DNA of 14,453 bases from contig CAMLGF010000083.1 of the NCBI GenBank assembly GCA_946479515.1, positions 1 through 14,453 on the forward strand, read 5' to 3'. Below, piece after piece: positions 1-7,406 of this stretch. Source of the stretch: an uncultured Pseudomonadota bacterium. GTDB taxonomy: Bacteria > Pseudomonadota > Gammaproteobacteria > Steroidobacterales > Steroidobacteraceae. The notes under the pieces were generated by a model, which was given only the letters and a program-made list of their open reading frames with translations, did not search any database and had not been told where the DNA came from. Each line of letters opens with the position of its first letter. Positions within the stretch are counted from its first letter, which is position 1. Both the position numbers and the translations under genes were made by a program.

Positions 1-1
1 C

Positions 2-19
2 GCACAGAAGGTGCGCTAG
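2..19 (+). CDS. rsmH: rsmH (mraW) 3' end, 16S rRNA m4C1402 methyltransferase, partial
   Basis: Only the last five codons (Ala-Gln-Lys-Val-Arg) and a TAG stop are inside the window. RsmH methylates N4 of C1402 in 16S rRNA and normally sits directly before ftsL in the dcw cluster. The tail resembles the usual basic C-terminus of RsmH proteins. The TAG stop abuts the ftsL ATG with no spacer (TAGATG), as expected for this gene pair. The identification rests mostly on position, because too little is visible for a domain match. Confidence 0.6.
   Translation, partial: AQKVR
6..11 (+). promoter_or_regulatory. Ribosome binding site of ftsL, inside a small hairpin
   Basis: AGAAGG lies 8 bases before the ATG at 20 and inside the last codons of rsmH, which supports this start. 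It sits in the loop and first stem base of a perfect 5-bp inverted repeat (CGCAC at 1-5, GTGCG at 11-15). The stem may continue to the left of the window. Confidence 0.55.
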
Positions 20-304
20 ATGGGCACCGCAGGTCGCAAATTCATCGCGCTGATGATCCCGCTGCTATGGCTCGCGGCGCTGGGCTCGGCCGCGGGCGCC
101 ATCTACTCGAAGCATCGCGCCCGCGAGCTGTTCGTCGAGCTCGAGCGCCTGAACGCGCAGCGCGACAATCTCGAGATCGAATGGGGCCAGCTGCAGCTGG
201 AGCAGAGCGCCTGGTCGACGCATGCCTTCGTCGAGAACGTCGCAGGCACCAAGCTCAAGATGGCGATGCCTCCACCCCAGGACATCGAACTGGTGTCGCC
301 GTGA
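20..304 (+). CDS. ftsL: Cell division protein FtsL
   Basis: This is a small bitopic inner-membrane protein of the divisome. With FtsB and FtsQ it forms the complex that activates septal synthesis by FtsW-FtsI. The 94 residues fit the family: a short basic N-terminus (Arg6, Lys7), one hydrophobic segment at about residues 8-28, then a periplasmic heptad-like helix at about 31-70 with regularly spaced Leu and charged residues. A Pro-rich stretch follows near 84-86. It is shorter than E. coli FtsL (about 121 residues) but close to the Pseudomonas form. FtsL diverges quickly, so the call rests on topology plus position between rsmH and ftsI. Its TGA overlaps the ftsI GTG by four bases (GTGA), which suggests translational coupling. 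Confidence 0.93.
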   Translation: MGTAGRKFIALMIPLLWLAALGSAAGAIYSKHRARELFVELERLNAQRDNLEIEWGQLQLEQSAWSTHAFVENVAGTKLKMAMPPPQDIELVSP

Positions 305-2064
305 AGGTGTTCTCCGGCAGCAAGCGCGGGCGCGCCGAGGGCGCGGGCGGCAACGCGCGCGACGAAGCGCGCAATCTGCGTTGGCGCGCCAACTTCGTGC
401 TGGCCATCCTGGTCTGCGGCGCACTGGGGCTGGTCTGGCGAGCGGTGGAACTGCAGCTCCGGGATCACGAGTTCCTCGCCGGCCAGGGCGACGCGCGCTT
501 CTCGCGCGTGGCGGAGATCAACGCGACGCGCGGCACGATCACGGATCGCTACGGTGAACCCCTGGCCGTGTCGACGCCGGTCGATTCGGTGTGGGTGAAC
601 CCGAAGGAACTGGCGCTCGCGAGCGACCAGCTGCCGCGACTTGCCAAGGCGTTGAAGCGCGACAAAAACGAGCTGGCCCGCCGGGTCACCTCCAACCTGG
701 ATCGCGAATTCCTCTACCTCGCGCGCCACATGCAACCGGCCGAGGCGCAGAAGATCCGGGCGCTGCAGGTCCCGGGCGTCTATCTGATGCGCGAGTACCG
801 CCGCTACTACCCGGCGGGAGAGGTGGCCGGCCACATCATCGGCTTCACCAGCGTGGACGACGAGGGCCAGGAAGGACTCGAGCTGGCGTTCGATCACTGG
901 CTGGCCGGCGAGGACGGCGCGAAGCGCGTCATCCAGGACCGATACGGCAAGATCGTGCAGAACGTGGAGGAGATCCGCGCCATGCGCCCGGGCCGCAACC
1001 TCGTGCTGTCCATCGATCTGCGCATCCAGTACCTGGCGTACCGCGAGCTCAAGGCGGCCATCCGCGACCAACGGGCCAAGTCCGGGTCGGTGATCGTGCT
1101 CGACGTGGCCACCGGCGAGGTGCTCGCCATGGTCAACCAGCCCGCGTACAACCCGAATGACCGCGACCAGATCAAGGCGAAGGCGTATCGAAATCGCGCG
1201 GTGACCGACATCGTCGAGCCGGGCTCGTCGATGAAGCCGTTCTTCGTGGCCGCCGGACTCGCGTCCGGACGATTCGATTCTCACAGCATCATCGACACCA
1301 GCCCGGGTTACATCAAGGTTGGCGCCAAACTACTCGAAGACCCGCACAACCTGGGCGCCATCGATCTTGCGACCATACTCGCGAAGAGTTCCAACGTCGG
1401 CATGACCAAGGTGGCGCTGGCGCTCGAGCCCGCGCAGATCTACGACACGCTGACCAAGCTCGGCTTCGGCCAGGTCACCACGTCCGGCTATCCGGGCGAA
1501 TCCGCCGGCCTGCTGCCTCACTACTCGCACTGGCGGCCGGTGGGCATCTCCTCCATGTCACGCGGCTATGGGTTGTCGATCACGCCGCTGCAGCTCGCGC
1601 ACGCCTATGCCACGGTGGCGTCCTTCGGCGTCTCGCGGCCGGTGTCGTTCCTGCGCGTCGACTCGCCGCCCGAGGGCACGCGCGCACTCGACGCCGGCGT
1701 GGCGCGCGTGCTGGTGCACCTGCTGGAAGCGGTGGTGACGCCGGACGGTGGCGGCAAGCGCGCCGCCATTCCGGGCTACACCGTGGCCGGCAAGACCGGC
1801 ACCGCCTGGAAGGCCACGGCTGGCGGTTACGCCACAGATCGCTATCTCGCTGTTTTCGGCGGCATCGCGCCGGCGAGCGCACCGCGGCTCGCCGCCGTGG
1901 TCGTGATCGACGAGCCCGGCGCCGGCAAGTACTACGGCGGCGAAGTCGCCGCGCCGGTGTTCTCGGGAGTGGTGGGAGGCGCGCTGCGACTGCTCGCCGT
2001 GCCGCCCGATGCGCCCGTGACCGACGACAACGGCATGCCCGTTCGGCAGGTGGCGACGCGATGA
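301..2064 (+). CDS. ftsI: Septal peptidoglycan DD-transpeptidase FtsI (PBP3)
   Basis: This is a class B penicillin-binding protein that cross-links septal peptidoglycan as partner of FtsW. The 587 residues match E. coli FtsI (588). A basic cytoplasmic tail leads to one membrane anchor at about 31-47. The dimerisation (pedestal) domain begins with the RGTITDR motif at 77-83. The periplasmic transpeptidase domain carries all three active-site motifs: SSMK with nucleophile Ser309 and Lys312, SSN at 363-365, and KTG at 498-500. Their spacing nearly equals that of E. coli (Ser307, 359-361, 494-496). I chose the GTG at 301 because it overlaps the ftsL stop and gives the expected length. The frame stays open upstream to 67, but that would be an unrelated read-through of ftsL. 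The 3' end overlaps murE (ATGA). Confidence 0.97.
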   Translation: MKVFSGSKRGRAEGAGGNARDEARNLRWRANFVLAILVCGALGLVWRAVELQLRDHEFLAGQGDARFSRVAEINATRGTITDRYGEPLAVSTPVDSVWVNPKELALASDQLPRLAKALKRDKNELARRVTSNLDREFLYLARHMQPAEAQKIRALQVPGVYLMREYRRYYPAGEVAGHIIGFTSVDDEGQEGLELAFDHWLAGEDGAKRVIQDRYGKIVQNVEEIRAMRPGRNLVLSIDLRIQYLAYRELKAAIRDQRAKSGSVIVLDVATGEVLAMVNQPAYNPNDRDQIKAKAYRNRAVTDIVEPGSSMKPFFVAAGLASGRFDSHSIIDTSPGYIKVGAKLLEDPHNLGAIDLATILAKSSNVGMTKVALALEPAQIYDTLTKLGFGQVTTSGYPGESAGLLPHYSHWRPVGISSMSRGYGLSITPLQLAHAYATVASFGVSRPVSFLRVDSPPEGTRALDAGVARVLVHLLEAVVTPDGGGKRAAIPGYTVAGKTGTAWKATAGGYATDRYLAVFGGIAPASAPRLAAVVVIDEPGAGKYYGGEVAAPVFSGVVGGALRLLAVPPDAPVTDDNGMPVRQVATR

Positions 2065-3566
2065 GCACCGCCTGCTCGCTGCAAGCCCTGCTCGCCGGTC
2101 TCGCGCAGCTGCCTCGCGACGTCGTGGTCAGCGATCTCACGCAGGACGGCCGTGCCGCCCGCCCGGGCTCGGCTTTCCTGGCGGTGCGCGGCACGCGGGA
2201 GCATGGCCTTGCCTACGCTCCTCAGGCCGTGGCCAATGGCGCCTGCGCCGTGTTGTGGGAGCCCGCGCCGGTCGCCGTGGTGCCCGATCTGCCTTCCGAC
2301 ATCGTGGTCGCGCCGGTGCCGCACCTGCGCGAGCACGCCAGCGCGATAGCCGGCCGCTTCTTCGGCGCGCCGTCCGGGCATTTGTCCGTGATCGGCGTCA
2401 CCGGCACCAACGGCAAGACCACCTGTGCCTATCTACTTGCACAGGCTCTGGAAGGCGCCGGACGCGCTGCGGCGTACATGGGCACCATCGGCATCGGTCG
2501 GCCCGGCGAGCTCGCGGCCAGCGCGTTGACCACCGCCGATGCGGTCACGGTGCAGCGCGCGCTCGCGCGGCTGCGCGCCGGCGGCGCGGCGAACGTCGCC
2601 ATGGAGGTGTCCTCGCACGCGCTCGACCAGTCGCGCGTGGCGGCGGTGCGCTTCCGCACCGCGGTGTTCACCAATCTCACCCGCGACCACCTCGACTATC
2701 ACGGCACCATGGACCGCTACGGTGAGGCCAAGGCCCGGCTGTTCACGCGCGAGGACCTTGATTCCCGGGTGATCAACGTCGATGACGCCTTTGGCCGCCA
2801 GCTCGCCGTCGATCCGCGCGGCCGTGGACGGCTGGTGGTCACGTCGCGCGGTCACCAGTCGCGCGTGCGCGCATCACATGGCTTCGTGCGCGCCATGCGC
2901 GTCGAGCTCTCGACTCGCGGCATCGAGCTGGAATTCGACTCCAGCTGGGGCACCGGCGGGCTCACCTGCCCGCTGGTCGGCGATTTCAATGTCGACAATC
3001 TGCTCACGGTCATCGCCGTGCTGCTCGACTGGGACCTGTCGCTCGAACACATTCTGCATGCCTTGCAGCGCGTGCAGGCCGCACCGGGACGAATGGAGAC
3101 CTTCGGCGGCGGCGATGCGCCCCTGGTGATCGTCGACTACGCGCACACGCCCGATGCCCTGCAAAAGGCGCTGCACGCCGCGCGCGCCCATTGCCACGGA
3201 CGGCTCGGCGTGGTCTTCGGCTGCGGCGGGGATCGCGACCCCGGCAAGCGGCCCCTCATGGGCGCGATCGCCGCGGCGCTGGCTGATGACGTCGTCATCA
3301 CCGACGACAATCCCCGCAACGAGCCGCCAGCGAAGATCGCCGCGGACATCGCGGCCGGCATCGCGGCCGGCCGCCAGTTCCATGTCGAGCTCGATCGCGC
3401 GTGTGCCATCCGCCAGGCCGTGGCGGGTGCTCGCGGCAGCGACGTGCTCGTCATCGCCGGCAAGGGCCATGAGGACTACCAGGTGTATGGCCAGGAGCGC
3501 CGTCCCTTCAGCGATCAGAAGGTCGTCAGGGCCGCGCTGCTCGAGCGCACGGCGGGTGTCGCGTGA
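2061..3566 (+). CDS. murE: UDP-MurNAc-L-Ala-D-Glu:meso-diaminopimelate ligase MurE
   Basis: This cytoplasmic Mur ligase adds the third stem-peptide residue using ATP. It has 501 residues (E. coli 495). The ATP loop GTNGKT is at 115-120. The substrate-binding stretch around MEVSSHALDQ is at 181-190, and NLTRDHLDYHG is at 205-215. Lys224 lies in GEAKARLF, at the position carbamylated in E. coli MurE. DNPRNEP at 416-422 has the Arg that marks specificity for meso-diaminopimelate rather than lysine, and AGKGHEDYQ is at 466-474. Two oddities stand out. The N-terminal uridine-binding domain has Asp-Gly-Arg (29-31) where the family usually has Asp-Ser-Arg. A perfect 12-base tandem repeat encodes IAAG twice near 430-437. 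The ATG overlaps the ftsI stop, and the end overlaps the murF GTG. Confidence 0.97.
   Translation: MSTACSLQALLAGLAQLPRDVVVSDLTQDGRAARPGSAFLAVRGTREHGLAYAPQAVANGACAVLWEPAPVAVVPDLPSDIVVAPVPHLREHASAIAGRFFGAPSGHLSVIGVTGTNGKTTCAYLLAQALEGAGRAAAYMGTIGIGRPGELAASALTTADAVTVQRALARLRAGGAANVAMEVSSHALDQSRVAAVRFRTAVFTNLTRDHLDYHGTMDRYGEAKARLFTREDLDSRVINVDDAFGRQLAVDPRGRGRLVVTSRGHQSRVRASHGFVRAMRVELSTRGIELEFDSSWGTGGLTCPLVGDFNVDNLLTVIAVLLDWDLSLEHILHALQRVQAAPGRMETFGGGDAPLVIVDYAHTPDALQKALHAARAHCHGRLGVVFGCGGDRDPGKRPLMGAIAAALADDVVITDDNPRNEPPAKIAADIAAGIAAGRQFHVELDRACAIRQAVAGARGSDVLVIAGKGHEDYQVYGQERRPFSDQKVVRAALLERTAGVA
3348..3371 (+). repeat. Perfect 12-base tandem duplication inside murE
   Basis: ATCGCGGCCGGC occurs twice back to back, at 3348-3359 and 3360-3371. 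It encodes Ile-Ala-Ala-Gly twice in a helix just after the DNPR motif of MurE. The reading frame is kept. A 12-base palindrome (GCGGCCGGCCGC) overlaps the right end. Confidence 0.85.
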
Positions 3567-4930
3567 GCCGCACACTGTCCTGGTTCGCCAAATCCTGCGG
3601 CGGCGAGCTGATGGGGACCGATCGCGCGTACACGGGCGTATCGACCGACACGCGCACGATCACGGCCGGGCAGCTGTTCGTGGCTTTGCGCGGGCCGCGC
3701 TTCAACGCCAACGAGTTCGTGACCGCGGCCGCCGAGGCCGGTGCAGCCGGCGCGGTGGTGGACGCGCGCATCGATGCGCCGCTCGCGCAGGTGCTGGTGG
3801 GCGACACGCTCGAGGCGCTGCAGAAGTCCGCGGCCGCGTGGCGCGCACAATTTTCGCTGCCCGTGATCGGCGTGGCCGGCAGCAACGGCAAGACCACCTG
3901 CAAGGAGATGGTGGCGGCCATTCTCGCGCGCGCGGGCGAGACCCTGCACACCCGCGGCTCGCTCAACAACCACATCGGCGTGCCGCTGACCCTGCATCGG
4001 CTCGATCCCACGCATCGCTTCGCGGTGGTCGAGATCGGCACCAACCATCCGGGTGAAGTCGAGGCGCTGTGCCGGCTGGCGCGCCCGACCGTCGGTCTGA
4101 TCACCAATGCCGGCGCGGAGCATCTCGAAGGTTTCGGCAGTATCGAGGGCGCGGCGCGCGCCGAAGGCGAAATGATCGCCGGCCTCGAGCCCGCCGAAGT
4201 CGCGGTTCTCAATGCCGACGACGAATTCATCGGCCTGTGGCGTGGCATGACGCGCGCGCGCGTGGTGACCTTCGGGATCGTGCAGCCTGCGGATTTCTCC
4301 GCCTCGGATCTGCATACGGTGGTCTCCGGCGAGGGATTCCTCACGCGCTTTCGCCTGACGTCGCCGCAGGGCGTGCAGGACGTCGAGCTGCACCTCGCCG
4401 GTCGGCACAACGTCGCCAATGCACTGTGCGCGGCGGCGGCGGCCATGTCGGCGGGCGCCACCCTCGAAAACGTGCGGGCAGGCCTTGCCACAATGCGCCC
4501 GGTTCCGGGCCGATTGCAGTTCAAAACCGCGCCCAGCGGTGCCTGGATCGTCGACGACTCTTACAACGCGAACCCGAGCTCCATGAAGGCCGGCATCGAG
4601 GTGCTGGGCAGTGTCGATGCACGCCGCTGGCTGGTCATGGGCGACATGGGCGAGCTCGGCGAGGCGGCCGAAGAAAGCCACGGCGACATCGGGCGCTTCG
4701 CCCGCCTGAACGGCGTCGATCGCCTGTTCGCCACGGGCAAGTTGTCCGCGCTCGCGGTGGAGGCGTTCGGTTCGGGCGCGGAGTGGTTTCCGGACAGCGA
4801 GTCGCTGGCACGCGCGGTCGACGCCGAGCTCACGCGCGAGGTGTGCGTGCTGGTCAAGGGTTCGCGCAGTGCGCGCCTGGAGCGCGTGGTCGACGCGCTG
4901 ACGGGCACGAGTTCCCACGGGGCACATTGA
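3563..4930 (+). CDS. murF: UDP-MurNAc-tripeptide:D-alanyl-D-alanine ligase MurF
   Basis: MurF attaches the D-Ala-D-Ala dipeptide made by Ddl, completing UDP-MurNAc-pentapeptide in the cytoplasm. The 455 residues match E. coli MurF (452). The N-terminal domain has the STDTR motif (27-31) typical of uridine-nucleotide binding. The central ATPase domain has GSNGKTT at 106-112, the [12 protein letters not shown] stretch at 133-144, EIGTNHPGE at 157-165, and [12 protein letters not shown] at 182-193. The C-terminal domain begins after [10 protein letters not shown] (279-288) and carries [11 protein letters not shown] at 331-341. These last motifs separate MurF from MurC, MurD and MurE. The start is a GTG that overlaps the murE TGA by four bases. 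The stop is followed two bases later by mraY. A run of six CG dinucleotides lies at 4251-4262. Nothing suggests loss of function. Confidence 0.97.
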   Translation: MSRTLSWFAKSCGGELMGTDRAYTGVSTDTRTITAGQLFVALRGPRFNANEFVTAAAEAGAAGAVVDARIDAPLAQVLVGDTLEALQKSAAAWRAQFSLPVIGVAGSNGKTTCKEMVAAILARAGETLHTRGSLNNHIGVPLTLHRLDPTHRFAVVEIGTNHPGEVEALCRLARPTVGLITNAGAEHLEGFGSIEGAARAEGEMIAGLEPAEVAVLNADDEFIGLWRGMTRARVVTFGIVQPADFSASDLHTVVSGEGFLTRFRLTSPQGVQDVELHLAGRHNVANALCAAAAAMSAGATLENVRAGLATMRPVPGRLQFKTAPSGAWIVDDSYNANPSSMKAGIEVLGSVDARRWLVMGDMGELGEAAEESHGDIGRFARLNGVDRLFATGKLSALAVEAFGSGAEWFPDSESLARAVDAELTREVCVLVKGSRSARLERVVDALTGTSSHGAH

Positions 4931-4932
4931 CG

Positions 4933-6018
4933 ATGCTGTACTGGCTGGCAAAGCAACTCACGCCGCACTTCTCGGCATTCAACGTCTTCTCGTACCTCAC
5001 CGTGCGCGCCATCTTCGCGGTGATCACCGGGCTGGCGCTGGGCCTGCTGCTCGGGCCCTGGATGATCGAGAAGCTGCGTTTCGGCAAGGTCGGCCAGGTG
5101 GTGCGCGACGACGGCCCGCAGACGCATTTCTCGAAGGCCGGCACGCCGACCATGGGCGGCATGCTCATCCTCATCGCCATCTTCGTGAGCACGCTGCTGT
5201 GGGCGGATCTCGGCAACCGCTTCGTATGGGTGGTGCTCGGCGTGACGTTCACCTTCGGACTGGTCGGGTTCTGGGACGATTACCTCAAGCTCGCGAAGAA
5301 GAATCCCAAGGGCCTCATCGCCCGCTACAAGTATTCCTGGCAGTCGCTGTTCGGTCTCGCGGCCGCCGTGTTCCTGTTCTACACCGCCAAGACCCCGGCC
5401 GAGACCACTCTCTATCTACCGTTCTTCAAGAATTTCGCGCTGCCGCTCGGCGCGGTGGCGTTCATCGCGTTGTCGTATTTCATGATCGTCGGCATGAGCA
5501 ACGCGGTGAATCTCACCGACGGCCTCGACGGGCTCGCCATCATGCCGTCGGTGATGGTCGGCGGTGCGCTCGGCGTGTTCGCCTATGCCAGCGGTAATGC
5601 CAACTTCGTGCAGTACCTGGTCATTCCGGCCGTGCCGGGCTCCGGCGAGCTGCTGATCTTCTGCGCCGCGCTGGTGGGCGCGGGCCTCGGCTTCCTGTGG
5701 TTCAACACCTATCCCGCGCAGGTGTTCATGGGCGACATCGGCGCGCTGGCGCTGGGCGCGGCCATCGGCACCATCGCCGTGATCGTCCGGCAGGAGCTCG
5801 TGGTGCTCATCATGGGCGGCATCTTCGTGATCGAGACCGCCTCGGTGATCATCCAGGTCGCGTCGTTCAAGATGACCGGCAGGCGCGTGTTCCGCATGGC
5901 GCCCATCCACCATCACTACGAGCTCAAGGGTTGGGCCGAGCCGAAGGTGATCGTGCGGTTCTGGATCATCAGCTTCATCCTCGTTCTGGCAGGGCTCGCC
6001 ACCCTGAAGTTGCGATGA
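4933..6018 (+). CDS. mraY: Phospho-MurNAc-pentapeptide transferase MraY
   Basis: This integral inner-membrane enzyme transfers phospho-MurNAc-pentapeptide from UDP to undecaprenyl phosphate, making lipid I. The 361 residues match E. coli MraY (360), with about ten hydrophobic segments. Conserved cytoplasmic motifs are present in order: [18 protein letters not shown] at 59-76, FWDDYLK at 113-119 with the Asp115-Asp116 pair, NLTDGLDG at 193-200, FMGDIG at 265-270 with Asp267 (same number as in E. coli), and the triple-histidine loop [12 protein letters not shown] at 323-334. The ATG lies two bases after the murF stop, and a GGGG stretch about ten bases upstream can serve as ribosome binding site. 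Its TGA overlaps the murD ATG. The frame is open far upstream, but that part is out of frame with the MurF protein and is an artefact. Confidence 0.98.
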   Translation: MLYWLAKQLTPHFSAFNVFSYLTVRAIFAVITGLALGLLLGPWMIEKLRFGKVGQVVRDDGPQTHFSKAGTPTMGGMLILIAIFVSTLLWADLGNRFVWVVLGVTFTFGLVGFWDDYLKLAKKNPKGLIARYKYSWQSLFGLAAAVFLFYTAKTPAETTLYLPFFKNFALPLGAVAFIALSYFMIVGMSNAVNLTDGLDGLAIMPSVMVGGALGVFAYASGNANFVQYLVIPAVPGSGELLIFCAALVGAGLGFLWFNTYPAQVFMGDIGALALGAAIGTIAVIVRQELVVLIMGGIFVIETASVIIQVASFKMTGRRVFRMAPIHHHYELKGWAEPKVIVRFWIISFILVLAGLATLKLR

Positions 6019-7406
6019 ACGACGCCGGCACGGAACACGCGGGCAGGGGCGTGGCGAGGAGCGCGGTCATCGTCGGCATGGGCCGCACCGGCCTTTCGGT
6101 CGCGCGCCACCTGCAGCGCAGCGGCTTTCGCATCGCGCTCACCGACAGCCGCGAATCGCCGCCCGAGCTCGAAGGCGTGCAAGCACTGGGGGCCGGGGTG
6201 GTGACGCGCACCGGCGGCTTCGACACCCTGCTGCTCGACGGCGCCGACATCGTCGTGACGTCGCCCGGCGTGCCGCTCGACGATCCGTTCTTCTCGCAGG
6301 CACGGGCCCGCGGACTGGACATCGTCGGCGACATCGAGCTGTTCGCGCGCGCCGCGGATGCGCCGGTGGTCGGCATCACCGGCACCAACGGCAAGAGCAC
6401 GGTGACCACGCTGCTGGGACGCATGGCCGAACGCGCCGGCGTGCGTGTGCGCGTCGGCGGCAATCTCGGCCAACCCGCCCTCGATCTGCTCGACCGCGGT
6501 CCCACCGACCTGTACGTGCTCGAGCTGTCGTCCTTCCAGCTCGACACCACGCATTCGCTGAAACTCAAGGCGGCGGTGGTGCTCAACGTATCGGCGGACC
6601 ATCTCGACCGCTACGCCACCTTGCGCCACTACGCCGATTCCAAGGCCCGCATCTACGCCGGCTGCGAGATCGCGGTCGTGAATGCCGACGATCCGGAAGT
6701 GGCGCGCATGCCGCGCGGCGGATCCCGCGTGGTCACCTTCGGCATGCAGGCGCCCGCGGATTTCACGCTGCTCACGCCGGCGTCCGACGACGCGCCGTGG
6801 CTGGCGCGGCGCGGTTCGCCCCTGCTGCCGTTGTCCGCGCTCAGGATCTCCGGCCGTCACAACGCCGCGAACGCGCTGGCCACGCTGGCGCTCGGCGACG
6901 CGCTGCGGCTGCCGCTGCAGCCCATGCTCGAAGAGCTGCGGGAATTCACCGGATTGCCACACCGCGCGCAATGGGTCGCGGAGCACCAGGGCGTGCGCTA
7001 CGTCGACGATTCCAAGGGCACCAACGTCGGCGCCACGCTGGCCGCGGTGGCCGGGTTCACCGGCCCCCTGGTGCTGATCGCGGGGGGCGACGGCAAGGGT
7101 CAGGACTTCGCGCCGCTGGCCGCGGCGTTTCGCGGCAAGGTGCGCACGGCCGTGCTGCTCGGCCGTGACGCGAGCCTGATCGAGACCGCGCTCGCCGGCG
7201 TCTGTCACACGGTGCGCGTGCACGGCATGGAAGACGCCGTGCGCGAGGCGGCGCGCTTCGCGCAGCCCGGCGACACCGTGCTGCTGTCACCAGCCTGTTC
7301 GAGCCTCGACATGTTTCGCGACTACGCACACCGCGGCAACGTGTTCGCGGCCGCCGTGCGCGCACTGACATCCGCCGGCGCGCCGGCGGGGGCGGGTGCA
7401 CCATGA
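6015..7406 (+). CDS. murD: UDP-MurNAc-L-alanine:D-glutamate ligase MurD
   Basis: MurD adds D-glutamate as the second residue of the stem peptide, in the cytoplasm, using ATP. Visible motifs are an N-terminal nucleotide-binding [11 protein letters not shown] (18-27), GTNGKST at 123-129, ELSSFQLD at 170-177, SADHLDRY at 193-200, Lys210 in YADSKARIY (the position carbamylated in the family), [10 protein letters not shown] at 280-289, DDSKGTN at 331-337, and [14 protein letters not shown] at 424-437. It has 463 residues, about 25 more than E. coli MurD (438). The excess is a 14-residue N-terminal lead and a low-complexity Ala-Gly-Pro tail (about 453-463). DNA encoding the tail forms a perfect 18-base palindrome directly before ftsW. 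ATGA overlaps join murD to both mraY and ftsW. Confidence 0.97.
   Translation: MNDAGTEHAGRGVARSAVIVGMGRTGLSVARHLQRSGFRIALTDSRESPPELEGVQALGAGVVTRTGGFDTLLLDGADIVVTSPGVPLDDPFFSQARARGLDIVGDIELFARAADAPVVGITGTNGKSTVTTLLGRMAERAGVRVRVGGNLGQPALDLLDRGPTDLYVLELSSFQLDTTHSLKLKAAVVLNVSADHLDRYATLRHYADSKARIYAGCEIAVVNADDPEVARMPRGGSRVVTFGMQAPADFTLLTPASDDAPWLARRGSPLLPLSALRISGRHNAANALATLALGDALRLPLQPMLEELREFTGLPHRAQWVAEHQGVRYVDDSKGTNVGATLAAVAGFTGPLVLIAGGDGKGQDFAPLAAAFRGKVRTAVLLGRDASLIETALAGVCHTVRVHGMEDAVREAARFAQPGDTVLLSPACSSLDMFRDYAHRGNVFAAAVRALTSAGAPAGAGAP
7372..7389 (+). repeat. Perfect 18-base palindrome ahead of ftsW
   Basis: CCGCCGGCGCGCCGGCGG equals its own reverse complement at every position; I checked each of the nine pairs. 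It encodes part of the Ala-Gly-Pro tail of MurD and ends 13 bases before the ftsW ATG at 7403. In mRNA it could fold as a seven-pair GC stem with a four-base loop. It touches the G-rich stretch at 7388-7396 that probably acts as the ftsW ribosome binding site. It lacks the U-run of an intrinsic terminator. Confidence 0.8.

Noticed and set aside
67..300. In-frame extension of ftsI back to an ATG at 67
   Set aside because: It would overlap almost all of ftsL and add 78 Arg-rich residues. The GTG at 301 gives the family length and the usual overlap.
3515..4951. Long minus-strand open frame of 478 codons opposite murF, with others opposite ftsI (103-1284), murD (5916-7223) and murC (9333-10628)
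   Set aside because: They mirror strongly conserved + strand genes. Their predicted proteins are Arg-, Ala- and His-rich without recognisable motifs. Long antisense open frames are expected in high-GC coding DNA.
4069..6018. 649-codon + strand frame that might suggest a fusion upstream of mraY; similar extensions before murD, murG and murC
   Set aside because: The upstream parts are shifted-frame readings of the preceding gene. The 4-base overlaps or short spacing place the next gene in the adjacent frame, so it often stays open backwards. True starts fit family lengths.
7370..7402. Palindrome before ftsW as an intrinsic terminator
   Set aside because: There is no U-run after the stem, and it sits inside an overlapping gene pair that must be transcribed through.
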